A stretch of DNA of 25,223 bases from Acidithiobacillus ferruginosus. Its GTDB lineage: Bacteria; Pseudomonadota; Gammaproteobacteria; Acidithiobacillales; Acidithiobacillaceae. This document shows positions 1 to 6,970 of the stretch, piece after piece. The position numbers and the translations under genes were made by a program. The notes under the pieces were generated by a model. The model was not told where the DNA came from. It did not search any database and was given only the letters and a program-made list of their open reading frames with translations. The stretch lies in contig NZ_JABBDR010000222.1 of NCBI RefSeq assembly GCF_018854495.1, positions 1 through 25,223 of the forward strand, written 5' to 3'. The first letter of the stretch is position 1, and every line of letters begins with the position of its first letter.

Positions 1-99
1 CGTCACGCCGGAGACGTCCCGTGCGCCTTCGGCAATGGCCCCGGCCATGGTTTCGATATGCCCCCAGAGGCTGTGATATAGCACCAGTATTTTGCTCAT
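1..99 (-). CDS. wrbA: WrbA-type NAD(P)H:quinone oxidoreductase, N-terminal part (runs off the window)
   Basis: The 33 visible codons begin [20 protein letters not shown]. This is the flavodoxin-like N-terminus of WrbA: a beta strand, then the SxxGHIETMA phosphate-binding loop for FMN. WrbA proteins are cytoplasmic tetrameric flavoproteins that reduce quinones by two electrons at the expense of NAD(P)H, avoiding semiquinone radicals. The ATG is preceded by an AGGAG ribosome-binding site a few bases upstream, which supports this start. The 3' end lies outside the window, so length and integrity cannot be judged. A promoter-like element and an imperfect palindrome lie upstream. The family call is firm; the exact paralogue is less so. 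Confidence 0.85.
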   Translation of the reverse strand, partial: MSKILVLYHSLWGHIETMAGAIAEGARDVSGVT

Positions 100-146
100 G
101 ATGGTCTCCTCGTATTGGCCAATATTGCCCAAGAGTAAGGATAGTC

Positions 147-183
147 AGTATATCTTGTAAAGTAGGTACTATCAGGTAACTAC
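147..183 (-). promoter_or_regulatory. Possible promoter and operator of the wrbA-like gene
   Basis: On the minus strand a TATACT box (147-152) lies about 50 bases before the start codon. Just upstream of it is an imperfect 22-bp palindrome, GTAGGTAC (162-169), six bases, GTAACTAC (176-183), with one mismatch between arms. A palindrome over the -35 area with no good -35 hexamer fits a transcription-factor site. Which regulator binds, if any, is unknown. Quinone reductase genes are often under redox- or quinone-sensing repressors. Confidence 0.3.
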
Positions 184-314
184 TCCCAGGCGATCCTAGA
201 AAGGAGGGTGTCCTGAATTTTGTGTAAACGGCGTTTTCAGTTAGCGTTGCTGCTGACCAACCCTATAAGGGGCCTGTTGGCGGCCTGGAGACGGTCCACC
301 TTGTCGTGAGCTGC

Positions 315-320
315 TATAAT
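315..320 (+). promoter_or_regulatory. -10 box before the ADP-ribosylglycohydrolase-like gene
   Basis: A perfect TATAAT lies 53 bases upstream of the ATG at 374. I see no good -35 hexamer at 16-18 bases spacing, so the promoter would be weak or helped by an activator. The rest of 100-373 holds no convincing gene. Confidence 0.35.
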
Positions 321-373
321 GGGGCGGAAGACACAAAACCCGTCCTGCACTCAAATAACGGAGGAGGTGAAGC

Positions 374-1444
374 ATGCAACGCGTAGCGGGTGCCGTGATG
401 GGCGCCCTGATTGGTGATGCGCTGGCTTTGGGGTGTCATTGGTACTACGACCTTGCCGAACTGCGGCGGGAATGTGGCCCCTGGATTACCGACTATCTCA
501 CGCCGCGCCCCGACCGTTATCACGGTGGCCTGCGTGCCGGCGACATCTCGCAAACCGGACTGCTGCTGGTCATGCTGATGGAGTCGTTGGTGCGCTGCGC
601 GGGTTATGAGGAGGACGATTTCACCCATCGGCTGGATACGGAACTGTTCCCGCAGTTGGACGGCACGCCCATGCAGGGACCGGGGGGCTACACCAATCAA
701 TCCATTCGGGAGGCCTGGCGTAAGCGCGTGCCAGAGCATCGCCCGTGGGGAGAATGTGCCGGGGACGCGGACACGACGGAGGGTGCCGAGCGCGCCATTG
801 CCATCGCTGCCTTTTATGCCCTGCAGCCGAGAAAAATGGCGGAGGCGGTGTGTAGCAACATCATCCTGACCCAGCGCGATCCGGCCATCGTCGCCATGAG
901 TGTCGCTTTCAACGCCGTTCTGGCCCAGTTGGTCTCTGGCGCTGCGTTGACACCGCAGATTGGCGCCACGCTCATGGCGCAGGTGCGCAGCGGAGCACTG
1001 CCATTCCACATGGTTACCCAAGGCCACCTGCAGCCACCGTCGCAGGGTGGCGAAAGGATGCGGGTAGGCCAGTTTACGTCGCCCGACGCCCTGCTCACGG
1101 CGGGATATGCCGCGCTGGCCGCCGCGGATCCTGACATCGTCATTGAACCCGCCTGGAAGGTGAGTCTGGTTTACGGCATGCCCTGCGCCATTTACCACCA
1201 ACTTCCTGCGGCTTACTACCTGGCCAGTCGTTTCCGGGAAGATTATGAATCAGCCGTACTGCACGCCATCAACGGGGGCGGACAAAACATGTCTCGCGCG
1301 ATGTTGACGGGTGCGCTCGTGGGTGCCCAGGTAGGTCTGGAGGGAATTCCCCGTCGTTTCATCACCGGACTGCGTGACGCCCAGCGCTATCTGGGGCTGG
1401 CGGCGGAACTGGAGCAATGGGCGGCCAGACCGGAAACGCCTTGA
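374..1444 (+). CDS. ADP-ribosylglycohydrolase / J1-crystallin family protein with altered metal-site motifs
   Basis: This is a 356-residue protein. Its N-terminus GALIGDALALGCHWYYD (about residues 10-26) matches the opening helix of the ADP-ribosylglycohydrolase (DraG/ARH) and J1-crystallin superfamily, and the C-terminus has the matching GGGQNMSRAMLTGALVGA helix (301-318). Active members hydrolyse ADP-ribose linkages with two magnesium ions held by aspartates in a T-D-D-T-like motif and a late G-G-D-x-D-T motif. Here the corresponding places read GDISQTG (57-62) and GGQNMS (302-307), so several ligands seem lost, as in J1 crystallins. The start has a strong GGAGG ribosome-binding site. The gene stands alone, convergent with the CorA-like cluster. 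Family call good; substrate and catalytic activity unknown. Confidence 0.8.
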   Translation: MQRVAGAVMGALIGDALALGCHWYYDLAELRRECGPWITDYLTPRPDRYHGGLRAGDISQTGLLLVMLMESLVRCAGYEEDDFTHRLDTELFPQLDGTPMQGPGGYTNQSIREAWRKRVPEHRPWGECAGDADTTEGAERAIAIAAFYALQPRKMAEAVCSNIILTQRDPAIVAMSVAFNAVLAQLVSGAALTPQIGATLMAQVRSGALPFHMVTQGHLQPPSQGGERMRVGQFTSPDALLTAGYAALAAADPDIVIEPAWKVSLVYGMPCAIYHQLPAAYYLASRFREDYESAVLHAINGGGQNMSRAMLTGALVGAQVGLEGIPRRFITGLRDAQRYLGLAAELEQWAARPETP

Positions 1445-1460
1445 CCCAGGGATGGGGTAG

Positions 1461-1488
1461 GACATGGCAGGTCCGACCGAACCATGTC
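1461..1488. terminator. Hairpin between convergent genes, possible terminator
   Basis: GACATGG (1461-1467) and CCATGTC (1482-1488) form a perfect 7-bp stem with a 14-base loop, in the short gap between the plus-strand gene ending at 1444 and the CorA-like cluster ending at 1527. There is no T-run on either side, so this is weak evidence for an intrinsic terminator. A second small hairpin, GTTCAT-GGG-ATGAAC, lies at 1502-1516. Confidence 0.25.
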
Positions 1489-1526
1489 GTTGGGCGCGGA
1501 TGTTCATGGGATGAACCCGGTCTGCC

Positions 1527-2441
1527 TCAATCCAGCTTTAGCCACCCCATGCGGTAAAACACCCCGGCCGTCAGCATCTCCACCAGCACCAGGCCCCCGG
1601 TCACCGCCGCAAAGCCGTAACGCCAGTGCGGCAAAGGTCCCAGGGGCACGTTCATGGCGACCGCTCCGGGAATGAAGAGCGGAATCGTTGCGAGAATGAT
1701 CAATGCCGCCATGAATTTGAACAGGTGATTGACATTGTTGTGCACCACATAGGCGTAAGATTCCAGCAGTTCGCTGAGGGTCGCCTGGTCACTGTCCACC
1801 TGGTCCCGTACCTGGGACAGCTCCACCCTGGTGTCTTCGTGGAGTTCCATCAGGAACGTGTCTCCGGCGGGGAGAAAATGCGCGATTTCACTGACCACGT
1901 ATTCGAGTTGCAGTAGTCCCAGATCTAACGCCAGCAGACGGTCGTTGATATCCAGTCCGCGGTACACCACATCATGGCGCTGGGCCTGGCGCAGGTCCCG
2001 CTCCACTACAGTCATCTCCCGGGTTACTGAGCGTGCGGTGGGCAGATAATTGCGTGTGACTTCGGCGATGATGCGCAGGACCAGTTCCCAGCGCTTGCGC
2101 GGCTTCTGCGGATCGATCAGGCGGGTCAGGAAGGGAATCTCGCGCTCGGCCAGGGTGACGAAATAACCGGGTACGAAATACAGGCTCAGGGGCACCAGGG
2201 TAAATTGTCCTGCCACGCCCGCTTCAGGCATGGGTACCTGGAATTGCAGAGAAATCAGCCGCTCTTCCTTGATCAGGGGGCGTGATGCCTCGCCCTCCAG
2301 GCGTTTGCGCAGAAAGCTCTCGGGGATGTCCAGAGTCGCGGCCGCCTGTGTCAGTTCGCTGGTGGAGGGGTCGGTCAATGCCATCCAGCTCCGCCGGTTG
2401 GCGTTCCCGGACAGCAGGGAGTCGCGGATGATGCGCATCAT
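1527..2441 (-). CDS. CorA-family membrane protein, fourth of four; AMN in place of GMN
   Basis: This 304-residue protein has the 2-TM-GxN (CorA/ZntB) layout: a long cytoplasmic, mostly helical domain, then two membrane helices near the C-terminus (about 238-262 and 275-295). The stretch YAYVVHNNVNHLFKFMAALI corresponds to the conserved Y-x-x-x-x-x-N-N segment of the pore helix. The signature that in CorA is GMN reads AMN here (262-264), followed by VPLGPLPHW. CorA proteins are pentameric inner-membrane channels for Mg2+ and related divalent cations. Two ATGs stand in tandem at the start; a GGAGAGGA ribosome-binding site precedes them. The gene follows its paralogue by 16 bases, implying one operon. 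Transport activity with AMN is uncertain, since the glycine is normally important. Confidence 0.8.
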   Translation of the reverse strand: MMRIIRDSLLSGNANRRSWMALTDPSTSELTQAAATLDIPESFLRKRLEGEASRPLIKEERLISLQFQVPMPEAGVAGQFTLVPLSLYFVPGYFVTLAEREIPFLTRLIDPQKPRKRWELVLRIIAEVTRNYLPTARSVTREMTVVERDLRQAQRHDVVYRGLDINDRLLALDLGLLQLEYVVSEIAHFLPAGDTFLMELHEDTRVELSQVRDQVDSDQATLSELLESYAYVVHNNVNHLFKFMAALIILATIPLFIPGAVAMNVPLGPLPHWRYGFAAVTGGLVLVEMLTAGVFYRMGWLKLD

Positions 2442-2457
2442 GAATCTGTCCTCTCCC

Positions 2458-3357
2458 TCACATGGAAAAAAAGCCGTGCTTGCCGGCCCAGCGCGCGAAC
2501 AGCCAGGTCACGCCAAAGACATAGGCGAGCAGTCCGAACCAGAGATAATGCCAGTGCTCCAGGGGCAAAGGCGTCATCATGTGCCAGGGCATAATGAAAG
2601 CGATGGGCATCATCAGCAGGGCCAGCCATACGGTCATGACTTTCATCACAGTATGGGCATTGTTCTGGATGATGCCGTTATAGGCGTTCGTCACGGCCAG
2701 ATAGCGCTGGTGAATCAGATTCACGCCATCCTCTATCCGGCGTTGCTCACGTAACGCCGCGTCCAGCAGGGGGTAGACCGGTGACTCGCCGGCGGTGGCG
2801 CGCAGCGCATCGCGCAGAATGAGGCCAGTTTCCCGCAGGGCAATAACCAGTTCACCAAGGTCGCGATTCAGAACCACGATCTGGCGTAGTTCCACGTTAC
2901 CCATGGCGGTTTTGAGTGCCATGCGCAGCACCTGCAGGCGTTCCACCAGCACCCGCGCCACCCGCTCGTGGCTATAGATGCTGCTCAACAGCACGCGCTG
3001 CAGCAGTTCGTCCATGGCGCTGTGCCGCAAATCCCCGAGCCAGTCCCGCTGCAGCGTAGGGATCAACGCTTCTTCACCCAGAATGGCGAGACTTCGGGGA
3101 GTATGGTGCAGGGTCAGGTGCGCCATCCGTGCCACCGTGCCAAATCGTGCGTCCTGCTCCAGCAACGCCACGGGGAGGCGTAGGGTGATCTCGGTGTTCT
3201 GGCAGTAAAGACGTTGTTCCGAGCAGTGCTGCAGCACCGCTTCCAGTTGCGGGCAGCGATTAACAGCCTCCGGTGTCAGCAGAAATAGGCCGTCCGCCGT
3301 ATAGTGTTCGGCGACTGTCCAGGCGCCTGCGGTCTTGTCGTAAAACTGGCAGCCCAT
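2458..3357 (-). CDS. CorA-like membrane protein, third of four; GMN motif lost
   Basis: This 299-residue protein is clearly built like its neighbours. It has a cytoplasmic helical domain, then NAYNGIIQNNAHTVMKVMTV leading into the first membrane helix, a short outer loop TPLPLEHWHYLW, and a second membrane helix. At the place where CorA has GMN, alignment with the neighbouring paralogue (YGMNVPLPLQHW) gives WHMMTPLPLEHW, i.e. HMM at about 259-261, so both Gly and Asn are gone. The first ~100 residues are also divergent from CorA. The ATG lies only 7 bases after the stop of the upstream gene and its ribosome-binding site is poor, suggesting translational coupling. It could be a non-transporting or modulatory subunit; that is inference. 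Confidence 0.75.
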   Translation of the reverse strand: MGCQFYDKTAGAWTVAEHYTADGLFLLTPEAVNRCPQLEAVLQHCSEQRLYCQNTEITLRLPVALLEQDARFGTVARMAHLTLHHTPRSLAILGEEALIPTLQRDWLGDLRHSAMDELLQRVLLSSIYSHERVARVLVERLQVLRMALKTAMGNVELRQIVVLNRDLGELVIALRETGLILRDALRATAGESPVYPLLDAALREQRRIEDGVNLIHQRYLAVTNAYNGIIQNNAHTVMKVMTVWLALLMMPIAFIMPWHMMTPLPLEHWHYLWFGLLAYVFGVTWLFARWAGKHGFFSM

Positions 3358-3364
3358 GGCGCGC

Positions 3365-4306
3365 TCAGATCCAGTCTTTCTTGCGGAAAATCATGAACAG
3401 CATGCCGGATACCACAAATCCGCCCCCCATGAGCACGGGCCACGCATAGGCCCAGTGCTGCAGGGGCAGGGGCACGTTCATTCCGTAAATGCTCGCCACC
3501 GTCGCGGGCGCGGCCACGACCACGGTCCAGGCTGTGATGATTTTCAGGGTGTTGCTGATGTTGTTCTGTAGCACGCCGACATAGGCATCCATCATGTTGG
3601 TAATGGTGGATGCGTAAATTTCGGTCATGTCCCGCGCCTGCTGCAGATCGATAAGGGCATCGGCGATATCTTCCAGATCGCCCTCGTCCTGTTTCAGCAG
3701 CGGCAGCCGCAGGGTTTGCTGGGCCACCGAGATGTCGCCTTTGAGTGCCGAAGAAAAAAGGATGAGGCTTTTGTTGAGGGCGAGGAGCCGAAAAAACTCG
3801 TTGTTATTCTGGGAGTCGCGCAGTATTTTTTCGGTGGCGGCGATTTCGGCGTTGATGAGGCGCAAGGCGCGCAGATAGTCCCTGGCGATGGCCTGAAAAA
3901 TCTCCGCCAGCAGCCCCCGTACGTGCAGTGTCTTGCCCCGCTGGCGCTGCCCGCGCAATTCATCCCAAAGCGCCAGGGGCTGGGCGCTCGCCGTCACCAT
4001 CTGGTGGGGCAGCAACCAGAGTCCCACGGGCAGTGTCCGGAAGCGCAACTCGGCGTCGGCCTGCATGGGCGCGGGCACCTTGAGAATGATCAGCGCAATA
4101 TCTCCTTCCCGCTCCAGGCGCGGGCGCTCGTCCTCATCGGAAACGTCCTGAAAGAGGTAGTCGGGCACCTGCAGGTGCTTTGCGACAAAATCCAGCTCTG
4201 CAGTCGTGGGGCCCACCACCTGAATCCAGGTTGCGGTCGGCGGCCAGTGAAAATCCGCCGTGACTTCCAACGGAGCATCCGTTTTTTCGTCAAACCAGTG
4301 CAGCAT
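3365..4306 (-). CDS. corA: CorA-family divalent cation transporter, second of four; canonical GMN
   Basis: This 313-residue protein is the most typical CorA of the cluster. Its pore helix contains DAYVGVLQNNISNTLKIITA and ends in YGMN (GMN at 275-277), followed by VPLPLQHWAYAW, a second membrane helix and a basic tail ending RKKDWI. In CorA the GMN loop forms the outer selectivity filter for hydrated Mg2+, sometimes also Co2+ or Ni2+. Length is close to the usual ~316. The ATG has a GGAGGGG ribosome-binding site, and the gene starts 30 bases after the upstream paralogue ends. It is the member most likely to form a working channel, alone or with its neighbours. The ion carried cannot be read from sequence. 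Confidence 0.88.
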   Translation of the reverse strand: MLHWFDEKTDAPLEVTADFHWPPTATWIQVVGPTTAELDFVAKHLQVPDYLFQDVSDEDERPRLEREGDIALIILKVPAPMQADAELRFRTLPVGLWLLPHQMVTASAQPLALWDELRGQRQRGKTLHVRGLLAEIFQAIARDYLRALRLINAEIAATEKILRDSQNNNEFFRLLALNKSLILFSSALKGDISVAQQTLRLPLLKQDEGDLEDIADALIDLQQARDMTEIYASTITNMMDAYVGVLQNNISNTLKIITAWTVVVAAPATVASIYGMNVPLPLQHWAYAWPVLMGGGFVVSGMLFMIFRKKDWI

Positions 4307-4336
4307 CCCGACCCCTCCGTGCGCCCGTCCGTCTGT

Positions 4337-5272
4337 TCATATCCAGCCCTTCCGCCTGAAAAACCATGCCAGCCCGCCAGACACGCTTGTCCCCAGACCC
4401 AGTATCACCCAGAATATCCAGTGGGTGTTCTGAAAAGGCAGGGTCGTATTCACCCCGTAGAGCGTCGCGAGCAGGCTGGGCACGTAAAAGATCATGGCCA
4501 GCACCGTCACCACCTTCAGACCATGGTTGATATTGTTCTGTACCATGCCGGCGTAGGCGTCCATCATGGAGGTGCTGGTCCCGGCATAAACCCGCGCCCG
4601 TTCATGGGCTACCTGCAGTTCCAGCAGGGCAGTATCGATCTGGCGGGTGGCGGGCAGGTCGTCGCGGATTTCCGGCAGACGGGAAATCTTGAATGCCGTG
4701 GCAATATTGCCGACCAGCGCGACCTCGAAGCGGGTCAGGCTCTTGCTGATCTCCAGCAGGGTAAAAAAGTCGCCGTTGCTCTGGGTCCAATCCAGTTGCT
4801 GCTCGTTATCGTGGATGGCGGCATTGAGCTGGTGCAGGGCGTCTTCGTAACTTTGCGCCAGAATCTTGAGGATGGCGGCGAGAATTTCGACACTTTCCGG
4901 TGGACTGGAAAGATGTTCCAGTTGCCCGAAAAAAGGCGACAGCGGCGCAAGTTCCCGCGCCAGCACCGTGGTAATCCGGGGCCCCTGCAGGATGATGCCC
5001 AGAGGCCGTTGCTCCCAGCTATCCGCATCCGCGTCACCCCCTTTCACGGGGAACTGCAAGGTGATGAAGACGTGCCCGCCATCGCGGCGCAGCCAGGAGC
5101 GTTCATCGGGATCGAGGATATCCTGGGCAAAGTCCCAGTCATCCGCCAGTTGCCCCGCCCGTTCCCAGTCCGTCGGACGCGGCGCCGTGAGATGCTGCCA
5201 GCCGCCCCCGTTCACCAGCGCGGAGCTCGATGCGGGGGGATGGTACGGATCTGCTGGCAGGGACACATCCAT
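4337..5272 (-). CDS. CorA/ZntB-family cation transporter, first of four; GVN motif
   Basis: From the ATG at 5272 this is a 311-residue protein. A longer form from a TTG at 5329 is possible, but the ATG has an AGGAG ribosome-binding site eight bases upstream. The C-terminal part contains [20 protein letters not shown], a first membrane helix ending in LYGVN (GVN at about 273-275), the loop [10 protein letters not shown], a second helix and the tail RRKGWI. GVN is one of the known natural variants of the GMN filter in the 2-TM-GxN superfamily and has been linked to members with other ion preferences. The gene opens the four-gene run and is divergent from the moaB-like gene across about 150 bp, where its promoter should lie. 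Confidence 0.83.
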   Translation of the reverse strand: MDVSLPADPYHPPASSSALVNGGGWQHLTAPRPTDWERAGQLADDWDFAQDILDPDERSWLRRDGGHVFITLQFPVKGGDADADSWEQRPLGIILQGPRITTVLARELAPLSPFFGQLEHLSSPPESVEILAAILKILAQSYEDALHQLNAAIHDNEQQLDWTQSNGDFFTLLEISKSLTRFEVALVGNIATAFKISRLPEIRDDLPATRQIDTALLELQVAHERARVYAGTSTSMMDAYAGMVQNNINHGLKVVTVLAMIFYVPSLLATLYGVNTTLPFQNTHWIFWVILGLGTSVSGGLAWFFRRKGWI

Positions 5273-5360
5273 GACGCTCTCCTGGTCAGAAGCGGACTGT
5301 TTCGGTGCCGGCGGCGTCCGGAATATCAACGCCTATGATGAGCGCCGCACGCCGTGCCCC

Positions 5361-5389
5361 TTGGACCGTAGGACGGAGCCTCTTATACT
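5361..5389 (+). promoter_or_regulatory. Sigma70-like promoter for the moaB-like gene
   Basis: TTGGAC (5361-5366), a 17-base spacer and TATACT (5384-5389) make a near-consensus promoter. Its start point would fall about 5396, giving a leader of roughly 28 bases before the GTG at 5424. It lies in the divergent region shared with the CorA-like cluster. Confidence 0.6.
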
Positions 5390-5423
5390 GGACTTTCCGT
5401 CATCCTGTAAAGGGAATACCGCC

Positions 5424-5966
5424 GTGAGCCGTGCGCAGCAATCACCCGAAGGCAAAGCCTTTTTACCTCTCGCCATCGCCATACTCACGGTTTCCGACAG
5501 CCGCAAGCCGGAAACCGACAAATCCGGCGACAAAATTGCCGAACTCGCCAGCCACGCCGGACACCGGATCGCCGCCCGTCAGATCATCGCCGATGATGCC
5601 GAAACCCTGCGCGCGCAAATGCGCGACTGGATCGCCGACCCCGCCATCGACGTGATCATCGCCACCGGTGGTACCGGCGTCACTGGTCGCGACGTCACTC
5701 CCGAGGCCCTCGCCCCCCTCATCAGCAAGCCCATCCCCGGTTTTGGCGAACTCTTCCGCATGCTCTCCTTTCAGGAGATCGGCACCAGCACCATCCAATC
5801 CCGTGCCGAAGCCGCCATCTGCGATGGCACCATCGTCTTTCTCCTCCCTGGTTCCACCGGCGGCGTCCGCCTCGGCATGGAGGCCATCGTCATCCCGCAA
5901 CTGGACATCCGGCACGGCCCCTGCAATCTGAGCGAGCTGCTGCCGCGCATCCGGTATGAGCACTGA
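5424..5966 (+). CDS. moaB: Molybdenum cofactor biosynthesis protein, MoaB/MogA family
   Basis: This 180-residue protein shows the molybdopterin-binding fold. The N-terminal strand [19 protein letters not shown] is followed by the dinucleotide-like [20 protein letters not shown], then [15 protein letters not shown] and a late [14 protein letters not shown]. These match MoaB/MogA proteins, soluble cytoplasmic trimers or hexamers that bind molybdopterin; MogA adenylylates it, while the role of MoaB in E. coli is unclear. Length fits MoaB (~170). The start is taken as GTG with an AAAGGGA ribosome-binding site about 8 bases upstream; no ATG lies near. The next gene begins seven bases after the stop, so they are probably cotranscribed. 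No other cofactor genes are in view. Confidence 0.85.
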   Translation: MSRAQQSPEGKAFLPLAIAILTVSDSRKPETDKSGDKIAELASHAGHRIAARQIIADDAETLRAQMRDWIADPAIDVIIATGGTGVTGRDVTPEALAPLISKPIPGFGELFRMLSFQEIGTSTIQSRAEAAICDGTIVFLLPGSTGGVRLGMEAIVIPQLDIRHGPCNLSELLPRIRYEH

Positions 5967-5972
5967 GCGGGT

Positions 5973-6515
5973 ATGATGGCAGAGGACGAGAAGCGGGCGC
6001 GCTGGCACGCGTGCTACGCGCAGGCAGAGGCGCTGGCGCCGGAACCGCTGCCTTTTCTGGCGGCGCATGCGGATTGGCTGCCTGCCGGCGGCCGGGCGCT
6101 GGACCTCGCCTGCGGCCGAGGCGGGAATGCGCTGTTTCTGGCGCGACGCGGGCTGGAGACCTGGGCATGGGATTATGCGGAGAGTGCGGTGGCCGGTTTG
6201 CGGCAGCGGGCGGATGGCCTGCCCCTGCGGGTGGAATGCCGGGACGTGATCACTCACCCTCCGGAGCCGGAATCTTTCGATGTGATCGTCGTCGCACATT
6301 TTCTGTACCGGCCATTGTTTCCAGCCCTGGCGGCGGCGTCGCGGCCGGGCGGTCTGCTGTTTTACGAGACTTGGGCGGGGACATACGCTGGGCGCGGGCC
6401 GCAGAATCCGGAGTATCGTCTGAAGCCGGGGGAGCTGGCAGGGGCATTTCCGGCGCTGACTTTGCTGGAATTGCAGGAGGATGTGGATCGGGCGGCAGGG
6501 GTATGGCGGTGCTGA
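5973..6515 (+). CDS. Small class I SAM-dependent methyltransferase (TehB-like)
   Basis: This is a 180-residue protein with the Rossmann-type methyltransferase motifs. Motif I is ALDLACGRGGNALFLARRG (about residues 42-60, the glycine loop binding SAM), an acidic end to strand 2 is in WAWDYAESAV, and the post-I strand is ESFDVIVVAHFLYRP. The overall pattern and small size resemble TehB and related methyltransferases acting on small molecules, including oxyanions such as tellurite in TehB. The substrate here cannot be determined. Two ATGs open the frame and there is no strong ribosome-binding site, which with the seven-base gap to the moaB-like gene suggests coupled translation. Its last 13 bases overlap the next gene in another frame. 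Confidence 0.75.
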   Translation: MMAEDEKRARWHACYAQAEALAPEPLPFLAAHADWLPAGGRALDLACGRGGNALFLARRGLETWAWDYAESAVAGLRQRADGLPLRVECRDVITHPPEPESFDVIVVAHFLYRPLFPALAAASRPGGLLFYETWAGTYAGRGPQNPEYRLKPGELAGAFPALTLLELQEDVDRAAGVWRC

Positions 6516-6952
6516 GGCCGCACGCCGTGTTTCTCTCCGTTGCCATCCTTCTGGGCGGTTGTGCCACCCAACCCGCAGCGCTAACCGGCATGCGAGTGCC
6601 CAAGCCGGACACCACCCATACCAGCCGGAGGGTGCGGGATTGGGCGGGCACCTACGCCGGGGTGCTGCCCTGTGCGGACTGTCCCGGTTTGCGCGAGACC
6701 ATTACGCTGAACAAAAACCTCACCATGGAGATCACTACTCAGTATGTGGGTCGCAGTGACCAGATTTTTCGTCGGGGAAACGAATTCTCCTGGGTCGACG
6801 GTAACACCATTCGGCTGGAAGGCATGCGCGGTGGGCCGACTTTCTACCGTGTCGGTAAAAATCAGCTCACCCAACTGGGTATGGATGGCAAGCCTATCAC
6901 GGGTCCGCTGGCTGCCCGTTTTATCCTGAAAAAATTGCCAAAACCCCGGTGA
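6503..6952 (+). CDS. NlpE-like outer-membrane lipoprotein
   Basis: This 149-residue protein has a signal peptide with lipobox LLGGC (lipidated Cys at 20) and one mature domain. WAGTYAGVLPCADCPGLRET (about 47-66) carries the CxxC pair (57 and 60) and the P-C-A-D-C-x-G signature of the NlpE N-terminal domain, a small beta barrel. In E. coli NlpE is an outer-membrane lipoprotein that signals surface contact and copper or envelope stress to the CpxA kinase. This protein is shorter than E. coli NlpE and has only the N-terminal domain, as in many bacterial homologues. The start is ATG at 6503, inside the end of the methyltransferase gene, with a GGCAGGGG ribosome-binding site. A Cpx role is not shown here. 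Confidence 0.8.
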   Translation: MAVLRPHAVFLSVAILLGGCATQPAALTGMRVPKPDTTHTSRRVRDWAGTYAGVLPCADCPGLRETITLNKNLTMEITTQYVGRSDQIFRRGNEFSWVDGNTIRLEGMRGGPTFYRVGKNQLTQLGMDGKPITGPLAARFILKKLPKPR

Positions 6953-6970
6953 AACGCAGATAATCCCGCC

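Noticed and set aside
3716..5338. A 540-codon open frame on the plus strand across two CorA-like genes.
   Set aside because: It lies opposite well-supported minus-strand genes and shows no family motif; it is a product of high-GC codon bias.
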